DNA of 64,000 bases from Balneatrix alpica DSM 16621 (GCF_000619885.1 NZ_KK211039.1:62001-126000), one strand, 5' to 3'. Shown: positions 30,420 to 39,310, counted from the stretch's first letter. Numbers and translations: made by a program. Notes: a model not told the origin generated them from the letters alone.

Positions 30420-30650
30420 CTAATGCGTCTGTGGCGTTAGGTCCGCCAGGATCGCTTTGAGGCGATCCACTCCTCCCGGCACGCCGACCAGGTCAGCGGG
30501 GTGCCGACCTTGCAGGCTGCGCTCGTCGGTCAGCATCCAGTGTAAAAAACCTTCGGATGTGCCAAAGATCCGACTGCCAGTATCAAGCAGGTCATCCAGG
30601 TGACGCTGGCGTAAGCGGGTGGCCAAGTCTTCGGTGCTCTGAAAACGCAT
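30420..30650 (-). CDS. Small protein with a ParS/MbcA-like (DUF2384) domain
   Basis: A 76-residue protein convergent with the dehydrogenase. The stretch FGTSEGFLHWMLTDERSL, GRHPADLVGVPGG, VDRLKAILADL resembles the toxin-binding C-terminal domain of Xre/MbcA/ParS antitoxins (pattern: short helix with W-L, L-G-R-x-P-x-D-L, then G-x-x-x-V-x-x-L-L). There is no room for the usual N-terminal Xre DNA-binding helices and no RES-domain toxin on either side, so it is either a solitary regulator or a remnant. Assignment rests on the motif only. Confidence 0.55.
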   Translation of the reverse strand: MRFQSTEDLATRLRQRHLDDLLDTGSRIFGTSEGFLHWMLTDERSLQGRHPADLVGVPGGVDRLKAILADLTPQTH

Positions 30651-30815
30651 ATCTACCCCCTTATCCAGGTAAAGAGTGGAGAACGGTCATCACTCTCGAC
30701 CGCTTTTGTATTTTTAAGGGGGGGAATGGGCTACGCCAAGGGTGATCTGCGACCAAGTAGTAATGGAGTGTTTCAGTAGCTGGCCTATGCTTGCTGCACA
30801 GCAGCGGAGGTGAGC

Positions 30816-32429
30816 ATGGTCGGGGTATATGGTTGGAGCCTGAAGTACTGGCGTGGGGATGTCTTTGGTGGCGTGACGGCTGCCATAGTGGCTTTACCCC
30901 TGGCCTTGGCATTTGGTGTTGCTTCTGGAGCGGGTCCCTTGGCGGGGCTCTATGGGGCGATCGCAGTTGGCTTTTTTGCAGCGCTGTTTGGTGGCACCCC
31001 AGCACAGATATCCGGCCCTACAGGGCCGATGACCGTGGTGATGGCTGCGGTCTTGACCCAATTTGTTGGCCAGCATCCACAAGTGGGCCTTAGCTTGGCG
31101 ATGACGGTGGTGATGTTGGCGGGTGTGTTGCAAATGCTGTTTGGCCTACTGCGGCTTGGGCGTTATCTCACCCTGGTGTCTTTACCGGTGGTCTCCGGCT
31201 TTATGAGTGGCATTGGCATCATCATCATTATTCTACAGTTGCCTGGCATCTTAGGGGTGGCGGCGCTGTCCTCTCCCGCGGCGGTATGGCAGGCCTTGCC
31301 CAGCTTGTTAGAGCAGGGGCAGCTGGCCAGTATGGGGTTGGCGGCCGCTACCCTGGCGTTACTCTATGGTTGGCCCAAGGCCTGGCGCTTACGCCTGCCT
31401 GCGCCACTGGTGGCGTTGTTACTGGGTAGTGTGCTGGTGGCTTGGTGGGCCTTGCCCGTGGCGACCTTGCCAGAGGTACCCAGTGGTTTGCCGCACTTAC
31501 AGGTACCTTATTGGTCCTGGCCGTTATGGGGGGACATGCTGCAAGCAGCTTTGATGTTGGCGGTATTGGGCTCCCTCGACTCCTTGTTAACCTCCTTGGT
31601 GGCGGATCAACGCAGCCGCCACCTGCATCATTCAGACCGTGAATTACTTGGGCAAGGTGTGGGGAATCTGGTTGCTGGCTTGCTGGGTGGTTTGCCAGGT
31701 GCTGGGGCCACTATGCGGACCGTGGTGAATATCGATGCGGGGGGACGTACGCCTTTATCAGGTATGGTGCACGCCTTGGTGTTATTGATGCTGGTGCTGT
31801 GGTTTGGCCAGTGGGTGGCATACATTCCTCAGCCGGTTTTGGCAGCCATCCTGTTGAAAGTGGGGGTGGATATTATTGACTGGCCTTTGCTGAAGCGGGC
31901 TCGCCAATTGCCGAGAATGGCGCTGGCCGTAATGGTGTCGGTAGCGGTGCTGACGGTGACCACCGACCTGTTGATTGCCGTTGCTGTTGGCGTTTTTATC
32001 ACTCAGGCGTTGGAAATGCAGGCTTATGCCCGTTTGCAGGCCGCCAGCATTCGCTTTAGTCAGGGCGGGGAGCCACACTGTCCTGCCTGGTTGGATCAAA
32101 GCAGTTGGCATGCCTTGCAAGGGGCGCAGGGAAGGATGGTGCTGCTGACATTGCAGGGGCCCCTGGGTTTCGCGGCGGCGAAAGCCGTGTTGGGACTGTT
32201 GGAGCGTTTACCCACCTGTGAGCGGCTGGTGATTGATTACAGCGCCGTGACGTTTTTGGATATCTCGACAGCTCTGGCGATGGAGGATGTGCAACTGGCC
32301 TTGCAGCAACAGGGGGTGGAAGTGGTTTGGGCGGGGTTGGGAGAAGAAGTACAGGGGCTGTTAATGCCGCTGAATCGACAGGGAATCCGCAGTTATCCCG
32401 ATCGGCAGTTAGCGTTGGCAGAGTATTAG
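30816..32429 (+). CDS. SulP family anion transporter with STAS domain
   Basis: A 537-residue inner-membrane transporter with 10-12 hydrophobic segments. The SulP signature region includes GDVFGGVTAAIVALPLALAF near the N-terminus, ISGPTGPMTVV and the LGGLPGAGATMRTVVN block. A C-terminal STAS domain (from about residue 430, with LVIDYSAVTFLDISTALAME) is complete. Substrates in the family include sulfate, bicarbonate and C4-dicarboxylates; which one applies is not readable. ATG 30816 follows CGGAGG. The end overlaps the convergent IMPACT gene by 4 nt. Confidence 0.9.
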   Translation: MVGVYGWSLKYWRGDVFGGVTAAIVALPLALAFGVASGAGPLAGLYGAIAVGFFAALFGGTPAQISGPTGPMTVVMAAVLTQFVGQHPQVGLSLAMTVVMLAGVLQMLFGLLRLGRYLTLVSLPVVSGFMSGIGIIIIILQLPGILGVAALSSPAAVWQALPSLLEQGQLASMGLAAATLALLYGWPKAWRLRLPAPLVALLLGSVLVAWWALPVATLPEVPSGLPHLQVPYWSWPLWGDMLQAALMLAVLGSLDSLLTSLVADQRSRHLHHSDRELLGQGVGNLVAGLLGGLPGAGATMRTVVNIDAGGRTPLSGMVHALVLLMLVLWFGQWVAYIPQPVLAAILLKVGVDIIDWPLLKRARQLPRMALAVMVSVAVLTVTTDLLIAVAVGVFITQALEMQAYARLQAASIRFSQGGEPHCPAWLDQSSWHALQGAQGRMVLLTLQGPLGFAAAKAVLGLLERLPTCERLVIDYSAVTFLDISTALAMEDVQLALQQQGVEVVWAGLGEEVQGLLMPLNRQGIRSYPDRQLALAEY

Positions 32430-33034
32430 CCTGGGAGCCGGGATTGGAAAGCAACCTGCCACAGGGATAACTGTTGTGTAAGGGCGGGAACCTGTTGCGG
32501 TGGTACTTCCAGCACAAAGCTGACCTCAGCGGCAAAGTATTCAGAATGTATTTTTGCCTGCCATGTGGGGAGCATGCGCACTAGCTGGGCATGTTCGCTG
32601 TAGCCACAACGGCAGTCTAGTGCTTCAGTGGGGGTAAGGGTGTGACAGGGAAGTTCCTTGAGGGCGCTCTGGGTTAAGCCACCATAAGCCCGTACCAGCC
32701 CACCCACTCCTAATTTGGTGCCGCCAAAGTAGCGGCTGATAACGATGCAAATATGACCGATGCCACTGTGTTGTAGCACATTGAGCATAGGTCGCCCGGC
32801 ACTGCCGGCCGGCTCGCCGTCATCACTGCTGCCATAGCTGTGTTGCTGGGTGGGGGCACCCCAGATATAGGCCCAGCAATGGTGGTTTGCTTTGGGATGC
32901 TGTTGACGTTGGAGTTGAATCCAGGCCTGCGCACTGTCCAGGTCCGGGCAGTGGTTGAGGCTGGCAATAAAGCGGCTGTGCTTGATCTCTTCTTCGCACT
33001 CAAAGGGGCCGGTGGGAGTCAGGTAAGGCTGCAT
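32426..33034 (-). CDS. yigZ: IMPACT/YigZ family protein
   Basis: A 202-residue YigZ-like protein. The N-terminal UPF0029/IMPACT domain has KHSRFIASL, HHCWAYI, SSDDGEPAGSAGRPMLN and ISRYFGGTKLGVGGLVRAYG. A smaller ferredoxin-like C-terminal domain follows. The eukaryotic IMPACT relative regulates the GCN2 kinase; the bacterial role is unclear. It lies 3 nt after the CDF transporter gene, same strand. Confidence 0.93.
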   Translation of the reverse strand: MQPYLTPTGPFECEEEIKHSRFIASLNHCPDLDSAQAWIQLQRQQHPKANHHCWAYIWGAPTQQHSYGSSDDGEPAGSAGRPMLNVLQHSGIGHICIVISRYFGGTKLGVGGLVRAYGGLTQSALKELPCHTLTPTEALDCRCGYSEHAQLVRMLPTWQAKIHSEYFAAEVSFVLEVPPQQVPALTQQLSLWQVAFQSRLPG

Positions 33035-33037
33035 GGA

Positions 33038-34162
33038 TTAGTCCGTCTCATTAAACCAGAGCTGGATATCGGCTAACCAAGCAGGAGGAGAATGCAAAAT
33101 TTGCTGAGCCAGTGCCTGAGCTTGCGTCCGCTGATGCAGCGGAAAATACAGTTCAAGACGAATCTTGCGCTGTAGGTAATAAAGCTTGAGATGCAGCAGT
33201 TGCAGCTGCTGGGGTTGTAATTGCGGCGCTAGCCAGGCCTGGATGGTGCTGCGGCTGGGAAGCTGAAGTTGTGCACGCTCATCTGCCAGCACATCAATAT
33301 GGAAGACGATGTCTTTCACTTGCTCATAATGATCCCGCACCCGTTGGGTGGCTCTGAGGCCAACATGATGGGCCTCGGCGGCGGTCAGCTCATCATCCAC
33401 CACTAAGTGAACATCAAGGAGAAAGTTAGCGCCCATCTTGCGGGTGCGCAGATCGTGGACGGAGTGAACGCCTTCTTCATCCAGCATCAGGTGACGAATT
33501 TGGCGCAGTTCCTGGCTGGGTAAGCCGGTATCGGTAAGTTCCTGCAGGCTGCTCCAACACAGTTTCCAGCCAATATGGGCCACCATCACTGCAACTAATG
33601 CGGCGGCCAAGGCATCCATCCAGACAAAGCCTGCCAAGCTGCCAATCAGGGCAATCAAAACCACGATGGAGGACAGTGCATCGGAGCGATGGTGCCAGGC
33701 ATTGGCCACCATTAACTCTGAACCCAAGCGTTCCCCGGCCCGGCGGGTGTAGTGATATAGCCACTCTTTGCCAAGAATCGAGGCGAGGGTGACGGCTAGT
33801 GCTGGCCAGGTGGGAAAACTGGCGGAGTCCTCCGCTGTGAGGCGCATCAGGCTGTCATAGCCAATGGCACCAGCAACGGCGATTAGAATGGTGCCTAGCA
33901 CCACTGTCCCCAGGGTTTCAAAACGCTCATGTCCATAAGGATGGTTATGATCCGGTCCTTGGTGGGCAATGCGGGTAATGACCAGCACCATCACATCGGT
34001 CAGTAAATCAGACAGTGAGTGGATGCCATCGGCTACCAAGGCATGGGAGTGAAACAGCCAACCTGCAAAGGTCTTGGCTAACCCCAAGACGAGATTAATG
34101 AGAGCACCGATTAGGGTCACTCGTTGCATGGCTTGTTGTTTGTTGGCAGCAGCAATAGACAT
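33038..34162 (-). CDS. Cation diffusion facilitator family transporter
   Basis: A 374-residue CDF protein of the FieF/MMT type: six transmembrane helices with the zinc/iron-site motifs HALVADGIHSLSDLLTD (helix II) and HHRSDALSSI (helix V). A cytoplasmic ferredoxin-like domain follows (residues about 210-290, HDLRTRKMGANFLLDVHLVV) with a further C-terminal extension. It exports divalent cations in exchange for protons. The metal is not determined by sequence. It probably forms an operon with the IMPACT gene. Confidence 0.9.
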   Translation of the reverse strand: MSIAAANKQQAMQRVTLIGALINLVLGLAKTFAGWLFHSHALVADGIHSLSDLLTDVMVLVITRIAHQGPDHNHPYGHERFETLGTVVLGTILIAVAGAIGYDSLMRLTAEDSASFPTWPALAVTLASILGKEWLYHYTRRAGERLGSELMVANAWHHRSDALSSIVVLIALIGSLAGFVWMDALAAALVAVMVAHIGWKLCWSSLQELTDTGLPSQELRQIRHLMLDEEGVHSVHDLRTRKMGANFLLDVHLVVDDELTAAEAHHVGLRATQRVRDHYEQVKDIVFHIDVLADERAQLQLPSRSTIQAWLAPQLQPQQLQLLHLKLYYLQRKIRLELYFPLHQRTQAQALAQQILHSPPAWLADIQLWFNETD

Positions 34163-34512
34163 GGGCGTGGCTTAGTTAATCAAGGTCAGTCGTGAGCCTA
34201 ACAGGGATGTAAGGGTGAGGTGAGCTCGTGACAAGCATGGGCGGAGCAGGTGAAAGATGCAAGTCTTTGATTTTATGGATGGCTTGCTAAGAGTAAAGGC
34301 AAAGGTATTAATCAGGTTGGTAGTTTTATGAGCAGTTGTTAGCGGCTTTGGCAGGTTATGCCTGTACCGTGGCTATGCACAGAGCTATCCCCAGTTTTTG
34401 TGGATAACTTCATTCTGGGGGAGGCTCATTGGTTGCCTTCTATTGATCAGTAGCACTGGTGTCTGGCTAGTGCTGGCGCATAATAGGCGCTCTATTTGGC
34501 CAAGGATTGCTT
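34163..34512. other. 350-nt intergenic region between CDF and BASS genes
   Basis: A divergent promoter region with no ORF I can support. The only clear structure is the DnaA-box-like cluster at 34373-34407. The first 200 nt show nothing recognisable beyond moderate AT richness. Confidence 0.6.
34373..34407. promoter_or_regulatory. Cluster of DnaA-box-like 9-mers
   Basis: Three 9-mers in 35 nt: CTATGCACA (34373-34381, one change from TTATNCACA), CTATCCCCA (34385-34393, two changes from TTATCCACA) and a perfect TTATCCACA on the - strand (34399-34407). The first two are 12 nt apart and face the third. It could bind DnaA as a titration or regulatory site; no origin genes are nearby. Confidence 0.45.
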
Positions 34513-35379
34513 ATGTCGACGCTTTTGTCTCAACAGGTTGTGCCTCTGGCACTGTTTATCTTGATGCTAGGGATGGGGATGACGCTGAGAGCCGATGACT
34601 TTCAACCATTAATGAAGCGTTATCCCTTGGTGTTATTAGGGCTTATAGGGCAATTCATCGGTTTGCCGTTGTTAGGGCTACTGATTATTAACTTGTTCGG
34701 TTTGCCTCCATTGATTGCGATGGGGCTGATGATCTTGACCTTTAGCCCTGGCGGTGCAACCTCTAACCTGATGAGTTTTTTGGCCCGTGGCGATGTGCCT
34801 CTTTCTGTTACGTTAACTGCCATTAGTAGTTTGTTAACACCACTGACTTTGCCGGTGTTGACTTGGTGGACGCTGTGGTGGTGGCAGTTACAGGATGTGC
34901 AGCCGAGCTTTCCTGTCTCAGCCCTGTTGTTGAAGTTGGTGGCAATGACCATGCTGCCTATTGTATTGGGCATGCTTTGTCGTTGGCGCTGGCCCACTTT
35001 TGCTAAGGCAATGGTTAAGCCTGTGAAGTGGGCAGGAGGGGTTTTTATGCTGGTGGTGATTGTGGCGCTGGTATTGGACTCCTATCACCAACTTCCCGAG
35101 TTGTTAGCGGCCAGTGGCATGGCGACATTGATTTTGGTGTTGTCTGGGATGGCATTGGGGGCCGGATTGGCTTGGGCAGCAGGGCAGGCAGGTGCGCAAC
35201 GGGTGACTTTCGCCTTTGAGATTGGTGTACAAAATGCTGGGGTGGCGCTGTTGGTCACGCTTGGCTTATTGAACAATCCGCAAATGGCGCTAGTGCCATT
35301 AGCTTATGGCATTATCCAATTGATTCCTGCTGCGCTATTGATCGGCTCTCGGGCTCTGTTTCAGTCAGATTACCGCTAG
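34513..35379 (+). CDS. Bile acid:sodium symporter (BASS) family protein
   Basis: A 288-residue membrane protein with nine to ten hydrophobic segments. The BASS family signatures are ILMLGMGMTLRADDF after the first helix, LTFSPGGATSNLMSFLARGD (the sodium/substrate crossover region) and FEIGVQNAGVALLV (second crossover). In bacteria these carry organic anions such as pantoate, pyruvate or bile acids. The true substrate is unknown here. ATG 34513 has AAGGA upstream. It is convergent with rdgC. Confidence 0.88.
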   Translation: MSTLLSQQVVPLALFILMLGMGMTLRADDFQPLMKRYPLVLLGLIGQFIGLPLLGLLIINLFGLPPLIAMGLMILTFSPGGATSNLMSFLARGDVPLSVTLTAISSLLTPLTLPVLTWWTLWWWQLQDVQPSFPVSALLLKLVAMTMLPIVLGMLCRWRWPTFAKAMVKPVKWAGGVFMLVVIVALVLDSYHQLPELLAASGMATLILVLSGMALGAGLAWAAGQAGAQRVTFAFEIGVQNAGVALLVTLGLLNNPQMALVPLAYGIIQLIPAALLIGSRALFQSDYR

Positions 35380-35396
35380 GCGTCGGGTAAACGACA

Positions 35397-35419
35397 AGGC
35401 GTTAGTCGGACTAACGCCT
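35397..35419. terminator. Convergent hairpin between BASS and rdgC genes
   Basis: Perfect 10-bp inverted repeat AGGCGTTAGT / ACTAACGCCT with a 3-nt CGG loop, in the 47 nt between the two convergent stops. T runs are absent on both sides. Confidence 0.55.
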
Positions 35420-35426
35420 GTGAGGC

Positions 35427-36341
35427 TTAGTGCTCTGGGCCAAGGTTACCCTCAAACCAGCTAATCCAGGCAGGTAACAGCCGAGCCAGTTCCAGGGCAC
35501 TAAGGGTGAAGAGGGCATCAAACTCTTGCTGGGCATTATCGCTTTGATCGTTAGCCAGCTCATCCTGCAGGCGTTCACTGGCCTGCAGGCGTTTGAGAGT
35601 GAGGTCTTCGCAAAGGGTAAAGCTTAGTGAGTCTTGCCAATGAACCCCCAGGCGCACTGCTTGCTTTCCGGCACTTAGATGAGACTCTAGCTCTTCTCCT
35701 TCCAGCGCTTGGCGGCGCCAACGCAGAATACCGCCATCTTCTTCAGGGGCGCGAAGTTCGCATTCCTGCGCCAGTACTAAATCATTTGGTTGTTGACTGG
35801 GGTCTGTCAACCAAGCAGTCATAATGGCTGCTGGGCTTTTTTCTACTCGAGGAGGAATGACTGGCAGGCTGCCTAAGGCTTCACGGAGCAGATTCAGTAG
35901 GGGCTCGGCCTTGGCATGGCTGCTGGCATCCACCACAAGCCAACCGCGCTGCGGGTTTAAACAAATCCAGAAGTGCTGGTGGCGACTGAAGGCCTTGGGC
36001 AACAACTCCAGGGTGATCTGGTCCTTCAGCTCTTGTTTTTCTTTGCGGGTGGGGCGGCGTGACTGCTTGGCTTCGAAGTCATCCATTCGTTCCTGCAGGA
36101 GTTCATTCACCACCTGTCCGGGCAGAATTTTCTCTTGTTTACGTGCTTTGAGCAGGTAAAAGCCCTGGTTGGCATGCACCAGGGTATCGCCCTGGGGCAG
36201 GGGTGCAACCCAGCCCAAACGCTCGGCTTCTTGGCTGGAGCAGGGTTGAAAGCGCTGTGCTGTAATGGCCTGTTCGAGGGTATCGGCATCCAGTGTAATT
36301 GGACTCGTGAAGCTATAGATGATCAGGTTGCGAAATAGCAT
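35427..36341 (-). CDS. rdgC: Recombination-associated protein RdgC
   Basis: A ring-shaped, non-specific DNA-binding dimer that restrains RecA. The N-terminal block MLFRNLIIYSFTSPITLDA with CSSQEAERLGWVAPL matches the family start, so ATG 36341 is chosen over the open frame to 36410. KARKQEKILPGQVVNELLQERM and the C-terminal LSFTLCEDLTLKRL segments are also typical. 304 aa (E. coli 303). The Shine-Dalgarno is weak. Confidence 0.93.
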   Translation of the reverse strand: MLFRNLIIYSFTSPITLDADTLEQAITAQRFQPCSSQEAERLGWVAPLPQGDTLVHANQGFYLLKARKQEKILPGQVVNELLQERMDDFEAKQSRRPTRKEKQELKDQITLELLPKAFSRHQHFWICLNPQRGWLVVDASSHAKAEPLLNLLREALGSLPVIPPRVEKSPAAIMTAWLTDPSQQPNDLVLAQECELRAPEEDGGILRWRRQALEGEELESHLSAGKQAVRLGVHWQDSLSFTLCEDLTLKRLQASERLQDELANDQSDNAQQEFDALFTLSALELARLLPAWISWFEGNLGPEH

Positions 36342-36413
36342 GGCCGGGGGGTCTATCCTGTGACGGGGTAGTGAGGGGGGTATTGTAGTGACTGCCAAGG
36401 AGTTTGCCACCTT

Positions 36414-36436
36414 CAGGCAGCCTTAACGGCTGCCTG
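36414..36436 (-). terminator. Hairpin downstream of msrA
   Basis: Perfect 9-bp stem CAGGCAGCC / GGCTGCCTG with a 5-nt loop, 12 nt after the msrA stop in its direction. No T tract follows, so termination strength is doubtful. Confidence 0.45.
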
Positions 36437-36447
36437 CGTCGCGGTGA

Positions 36448-37077
36448 TTAGAGAATACAGCTGACGCCAGTGCCTCCCAGACCACAGTAACCATCAGGGT
36501 TCTTGGCGAGATATTGCTGATGATATTCCTCTGCATAGTAAAACTGAGGGGCGGGCAGAATTTCAGTAGTAATGGCGCCGTAGCCAGCTTCGCTGAGTCG
36601 CTGCTGATACAAGGCTTTACTGTGTTCAGCCTGCTGTTGCTGCTCGTTATTAAAGGTGTAAATACCTGAACGGTACTGAGTGCCGACATCTCCTCCCTGA
36701 CGCATGCCTTGAGTGGGGTTGTGTACTTGCCAAAATAGGCTGAGCAGCTGCTGATAACTAATTTGGGTCGGGTCGAACACAACCAGTACGACTTCATTGT
36801 GGCCGGTGAGGCCTGTGCAAACTTCTTGGTAAGTAGGGTTGGCGGTCAGGCCACCGGCATAGCCCACGGCTGTGGTGTAAATACCAGGCTGTTGCCAGAG
36901 TTTGCGCTCAGCCCCCCAAAAGCACCCTAGTCCAAACATGGCTTGTTGCAGGTGGCCAGGAAAGGGTCCTGTTAGTGGGGTTTTGAGAACATAGTGTTCT
37001 GCCGGCACCGGCATGGCCTCTTGGCGCCCGGGTAGGGCTTCCTCGGGAGTGGGCATGCTGAGTTTTTTCTGGTGCAT
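36448..37077 (-). CDS. msrA: Peptide-methionine (S)-S-oxide reductase
   Basis: Repairs methionine-S-sulfoxide. The catalytic Cys52 lies in GLGCFWGAE; resolving cysteines are in the C-terminal [14 protein letters not shown]. The N-terminal extension ([13 protein letters not shown]) and [10 protein letters not shown] and [10 protein letters not shown] blocks match the long E. coli-type enzyme. ATG 37077 is preferred (GGAAG 8 nt upstream, 209 aa). An ATG at 37092 is 15 nt further up. Confidence 0.95.
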   Translation of the reverse strand: MHQKKLSMPTPEEALPGRQEAMPVPAEHYVLKTPLTGPFPGHLQQAMFGLGCFWGAERKLWQQPGIYTTAVGYAGGLTANPTYQEVCTGLTGHNEVVLVVFDPTQISYQQLLSLFWQVHNPTQGMRQGGDVGTQYRSGIYTFNNEQQQQAEHSKALYQQRLSEAGYGAITTEILPAPQFYYAEEYHQQYLAKNPDGYCGLGGTGVSCIL

Positions 37078-37167
37078 AGTGACAACTTCCATTAGATTCG
37101 GTGTGACTTGTGTTCAGCTAAATTGGCTATGGCTGAACGTCTCCTTGCTTGGACAGGAACAGGATAA

Positions 37168-37569
37168 ATGAGTTTCACCACTAAACTAAAGGTTCATGGT
37201 TTTCATTTGGATAGTTTTGGCCATGTTAATAATGCCCGCTATCTAGAGTTTTTAGAGGCTGCTCGTTGGGACTGGCTGGCGGCTTCCGACTGCATGCAGG
37301 TTCTGCAGCAGGAGCAAGTAGTGTTCGCTATCGTCAATATCAATATTAACTATAAGGCCGAGGCACGTCTGGGGGATGTGCTGGACATCAGTTGTGCAGT
37401 GGGGCGTTTGGGAGAAAAGAGTGTGCAGCTGACCCAAGAAGTACGGCGTGAGCGTGATCAGGTTGTGGTCGCTGATGCCACCATCACTTTTGTCTTTATG
37501 GATGTGCGTACCCGGCAGGCCCGTCCAGTGGAAGGGCGTTTGCGGGAGCTGATGCTGGCAGCAGTCTAA
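37168..37569 (+). CDS. Acyl-CoA thioesterase, hot-dog fold
   Basis: A 133-residue 4HBT/YbgC-FadM-type protein. The active-site region is FGHVNNARYLEFLEAARWDWL with the catalytic Asp position replaced by the DSFGHVNN form, as in FadM-like long-chain thioesterases. NININYKAEARLGDVL and VADATITFVFMDV are the central strands. It probably hydrolyses acyl-CoA. Divergent from msrA; it ends 11 nt from the convergent HD-GYP-like gene. Confidence 0.85.
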   Translation: MSFTTKLKVHGFHLDSFGHVNNARYLEFLEAARWDWLAASDCMQVLQQEQVVFAIVNININYKAEARLGDVLDISCAVGRLGEKSVQLTQEVRRERDQVVVADATITFVFMDVRTRQARPVEGRLRELMLAAV

Positions 37570-37580
37570 GACCTAAGGTG

Positions 37581-39026
37581 TCAGAGGTATTGGTTGAAGT
37601 CTAACTCAGGCAATGCCTCTAAATTCACTACTGGAGCGACAACGGCATCCTGGGCGGGTGAGCCCATATGGGTTTCCAGCCATACATCCTCAGGCGGCAG
37701 GTGCATGCGTTTTTGTGCATGGTAAATGCAACGAACAAGACTGGGTTGCCTGGTTTTGTCGTTGAGTTTTAAGACGAAGCCTAAACGACCACTTTTGAGT
37801 TCAACCAGCGAGCCTAAGGGGAAGATCCCCATCAGTGTGATAAAGCGTAGAAGCAGCTCCGGATCATAGCGGCTGCCTTTGGCCTGCAGCAGGGTTTTAA
37901 TGGCGGCGGCAGGAATTTTGGCGTTCTTATAACAGCGATCGACGGTCATGGCATCGTAGGCATTAATGATGGCTGTCATCCTTCCATAGAGCCCAATTCG
38001 CTTGCCTTTTAACCGGTTGGGATAACCACTGCCGTCATAGTTTTCATATTGCTGGGCAGCAATGGAGCGGGTGAGCTCATTAAGCTGTGGGTAGTCACTT
38101 AAAATTTGTTCACCTAGGATGGGGTTGCGGCGAATAAGGGCCAGCTCTTCGCTGCTAAGTTGACCCTGTTTATCACGAATGTGTGCAGGAATGCGCATCA
38201 TGCCAATATCGTGTAGTAATCCCCCGATAATGAGATCTCGAATCATCACCGGTTTCATATTTAAATTTAGCCCGAACAGGCCAAGCAAAATGGAGACGTT
38301 GACCGAGTGCTCAAACAGATAGTTATCAGGGCTGCGTAAACGGCCTACACACACCAGTGCATCAGGGTTACGGTTGAGCGAACGTAAAATAAGCTCAGCA
38401 CTTTTGAAAACGGGATCTAAATCCAGGGCTTCCTCATTAGCAACGAGTAGGCTCACCCCCTTGATCAGCGAGACAGCTTTTTGGTGGATTGCTCGGGCGC
38501 TGACCAGCTCACTGTCAAAGTCACGCAGCTTGTTGCGGGAAGACTGCTCAGCGTTTGCTTCTAGCTGAATGGGTGCAGGATTAATTTGCTCCTCCAGAAT
38601 ACTCATTAAGAACTCAAAGCGGCTTAGTTTGCTCGAGCTCTGACGAAGAGTATTTACGTCCGGTTTGTAATCCGCGCGGCGCAGAGCGCCCAGAGTGCGG
38701 CCAGTGGCAAGCAGTAAAGCATATGCAAGCAGCTTGTTCTCGGCGTGATAGCGTCTATCTTCCTCGCTGGCGTGATTGGTTTCTTTTGTGTCGAAATAAG
38801 GGTCAAAGGGAAGGAGAGAAGAATCGAGTAAGTGGCGAATGCCAATAAGCGCCGCTTTACGGCGATACTGTTGGGTTTTAAGGCTACGAGGACCGTACTC
38901 CTGCACAGCAGCAAGCACGTCTTGATGCTTATTTACCATGCTTAACAACTTAGTGCTGCGTAATAGCGCATCAAGATCATAAACTTGTTGCTCAAGTGGC
39001 AAGCCAAAAAAAGTGTCGATTTCCAT
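37581..39026 (-). CDS. Degenerate HD-GYP domain protein
   Basis: A 481-residue protein. The N-terminal 230 residues are helical without a known domain. An HD-GYP-like domain follows (about 235-400) and then a small C-terminal domain. His240, His272-Asp273 (LLHDIGM) and the DGSGYP signature (331-336) are kept. However, the usual HDIGK lysine is Met276, the HPxxG histidine is Asn301, and the HHE pair is Gln326-Tyr327. Cyclic-di-GMP hydrolysis is therefore unlikely; a binding or scaffold role is more plausible. Single gene, convergent with the thioesterase. Confidence 0.82.
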   Translation of the reverse strand: MEIDTFFGLPLEQQVYDLDALLRSTKLLSMVNKHQDVLAAVQEYGPRSLKTQQYRRKAALIGIRHLLDSSLLPFDPYFDTKETNHASEEDRRYHAENKLLAYALLLATGRTLGALRRADYKPDVNTLRQSSSKLSRFEFLMSILEEQINPAPIQLEANAEQSSRNKLRDFDSELVSARAIHQKAVSLIKGVSLLVANEEALDLDPVFKSAELILRSLNRNPDALVCVGRLRSPDNYLFEHSVNVSILLGLFGLNLNMKPVMIRDLIIGGLLHDIGMMRIPAHIRDKQGQLSSEELALIRRNPILGEQILSDYPQLNELTRSIAAQQYENYDGSGYPNRLKGKRIGLYGRMTAIINAYDAMTVDRCYKNAKIPAAAIKTLLQAKGSRYDPELLLRFITLMGIFPLGSLVELKSGRLGFVLKLNDKTRQPSLVRCIYHAQKRMHLPPEDVWLETHMGSPAQDAVVAPVVNLEALPELDFNQYL

Positions 39027-39244
39027 CCATCACCCAGCAGTTACAACTAAGCTTACTCAGTAAGAATAACCAGCATTAGTCTGCTTGTGTTGCTAAACAG
39101 GATTAAAAGCAACTCAGTAGCGACAGCATGCTAGTGTAAATCCCCTTTGAGTTCTGTGGAAAAAAGCAGTTTTTTGTTAAAGCAGAAAGCGTGAAATTTT
39201 GGTTGCTATTTATTTGACCATTTGGATAAATTGAATGCGGTTTC

Positions 39245-39273
39245 TTAGACTTAGGTTTGATACTGCATATAAT
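39245..39273 (+). promoter_or_regulatory. Candidate promoter of the BMP importer operon
   Basis: A consensus -10 TATAAT at 39268-39273. The hexamer 17 nt upstream is TTAGAC, a poor -35, so activation by a regulator is plausible. The binding-protein ATG is 86 nt downstream. Confidence 0.45.
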
Positions 39274-39286
39274 AGCTGACCAGTGG

Positions 39287-39310
39287 GCGGCTGTTCGTAA
39301 GATCAGCCGC
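39287..39310 (+). other. Leader hairpin upstream of the BMP importer
   Basis: 7-bp stem GCGGCTG / CAGCCGC with a 10-nt loop, followed by TATTCTTTGTCT. It lies at the start of the predicted 5' leader. It could be an attenuator-like or stabilising hairpin. Confidence 0.4.

Noticed and set aside
30420-30650. Complete toxin-antitoxin system
   Set aside because: No toxin gene on either side; the flanking genes are a dehydrogenase and a SulP transporter.
34163-34512. Replication origin
   Set aside because: Only three DnaA-like boxes, no AT-rich unwinding block of 13-mers, and no dnaA, gidA or parAB nearby.
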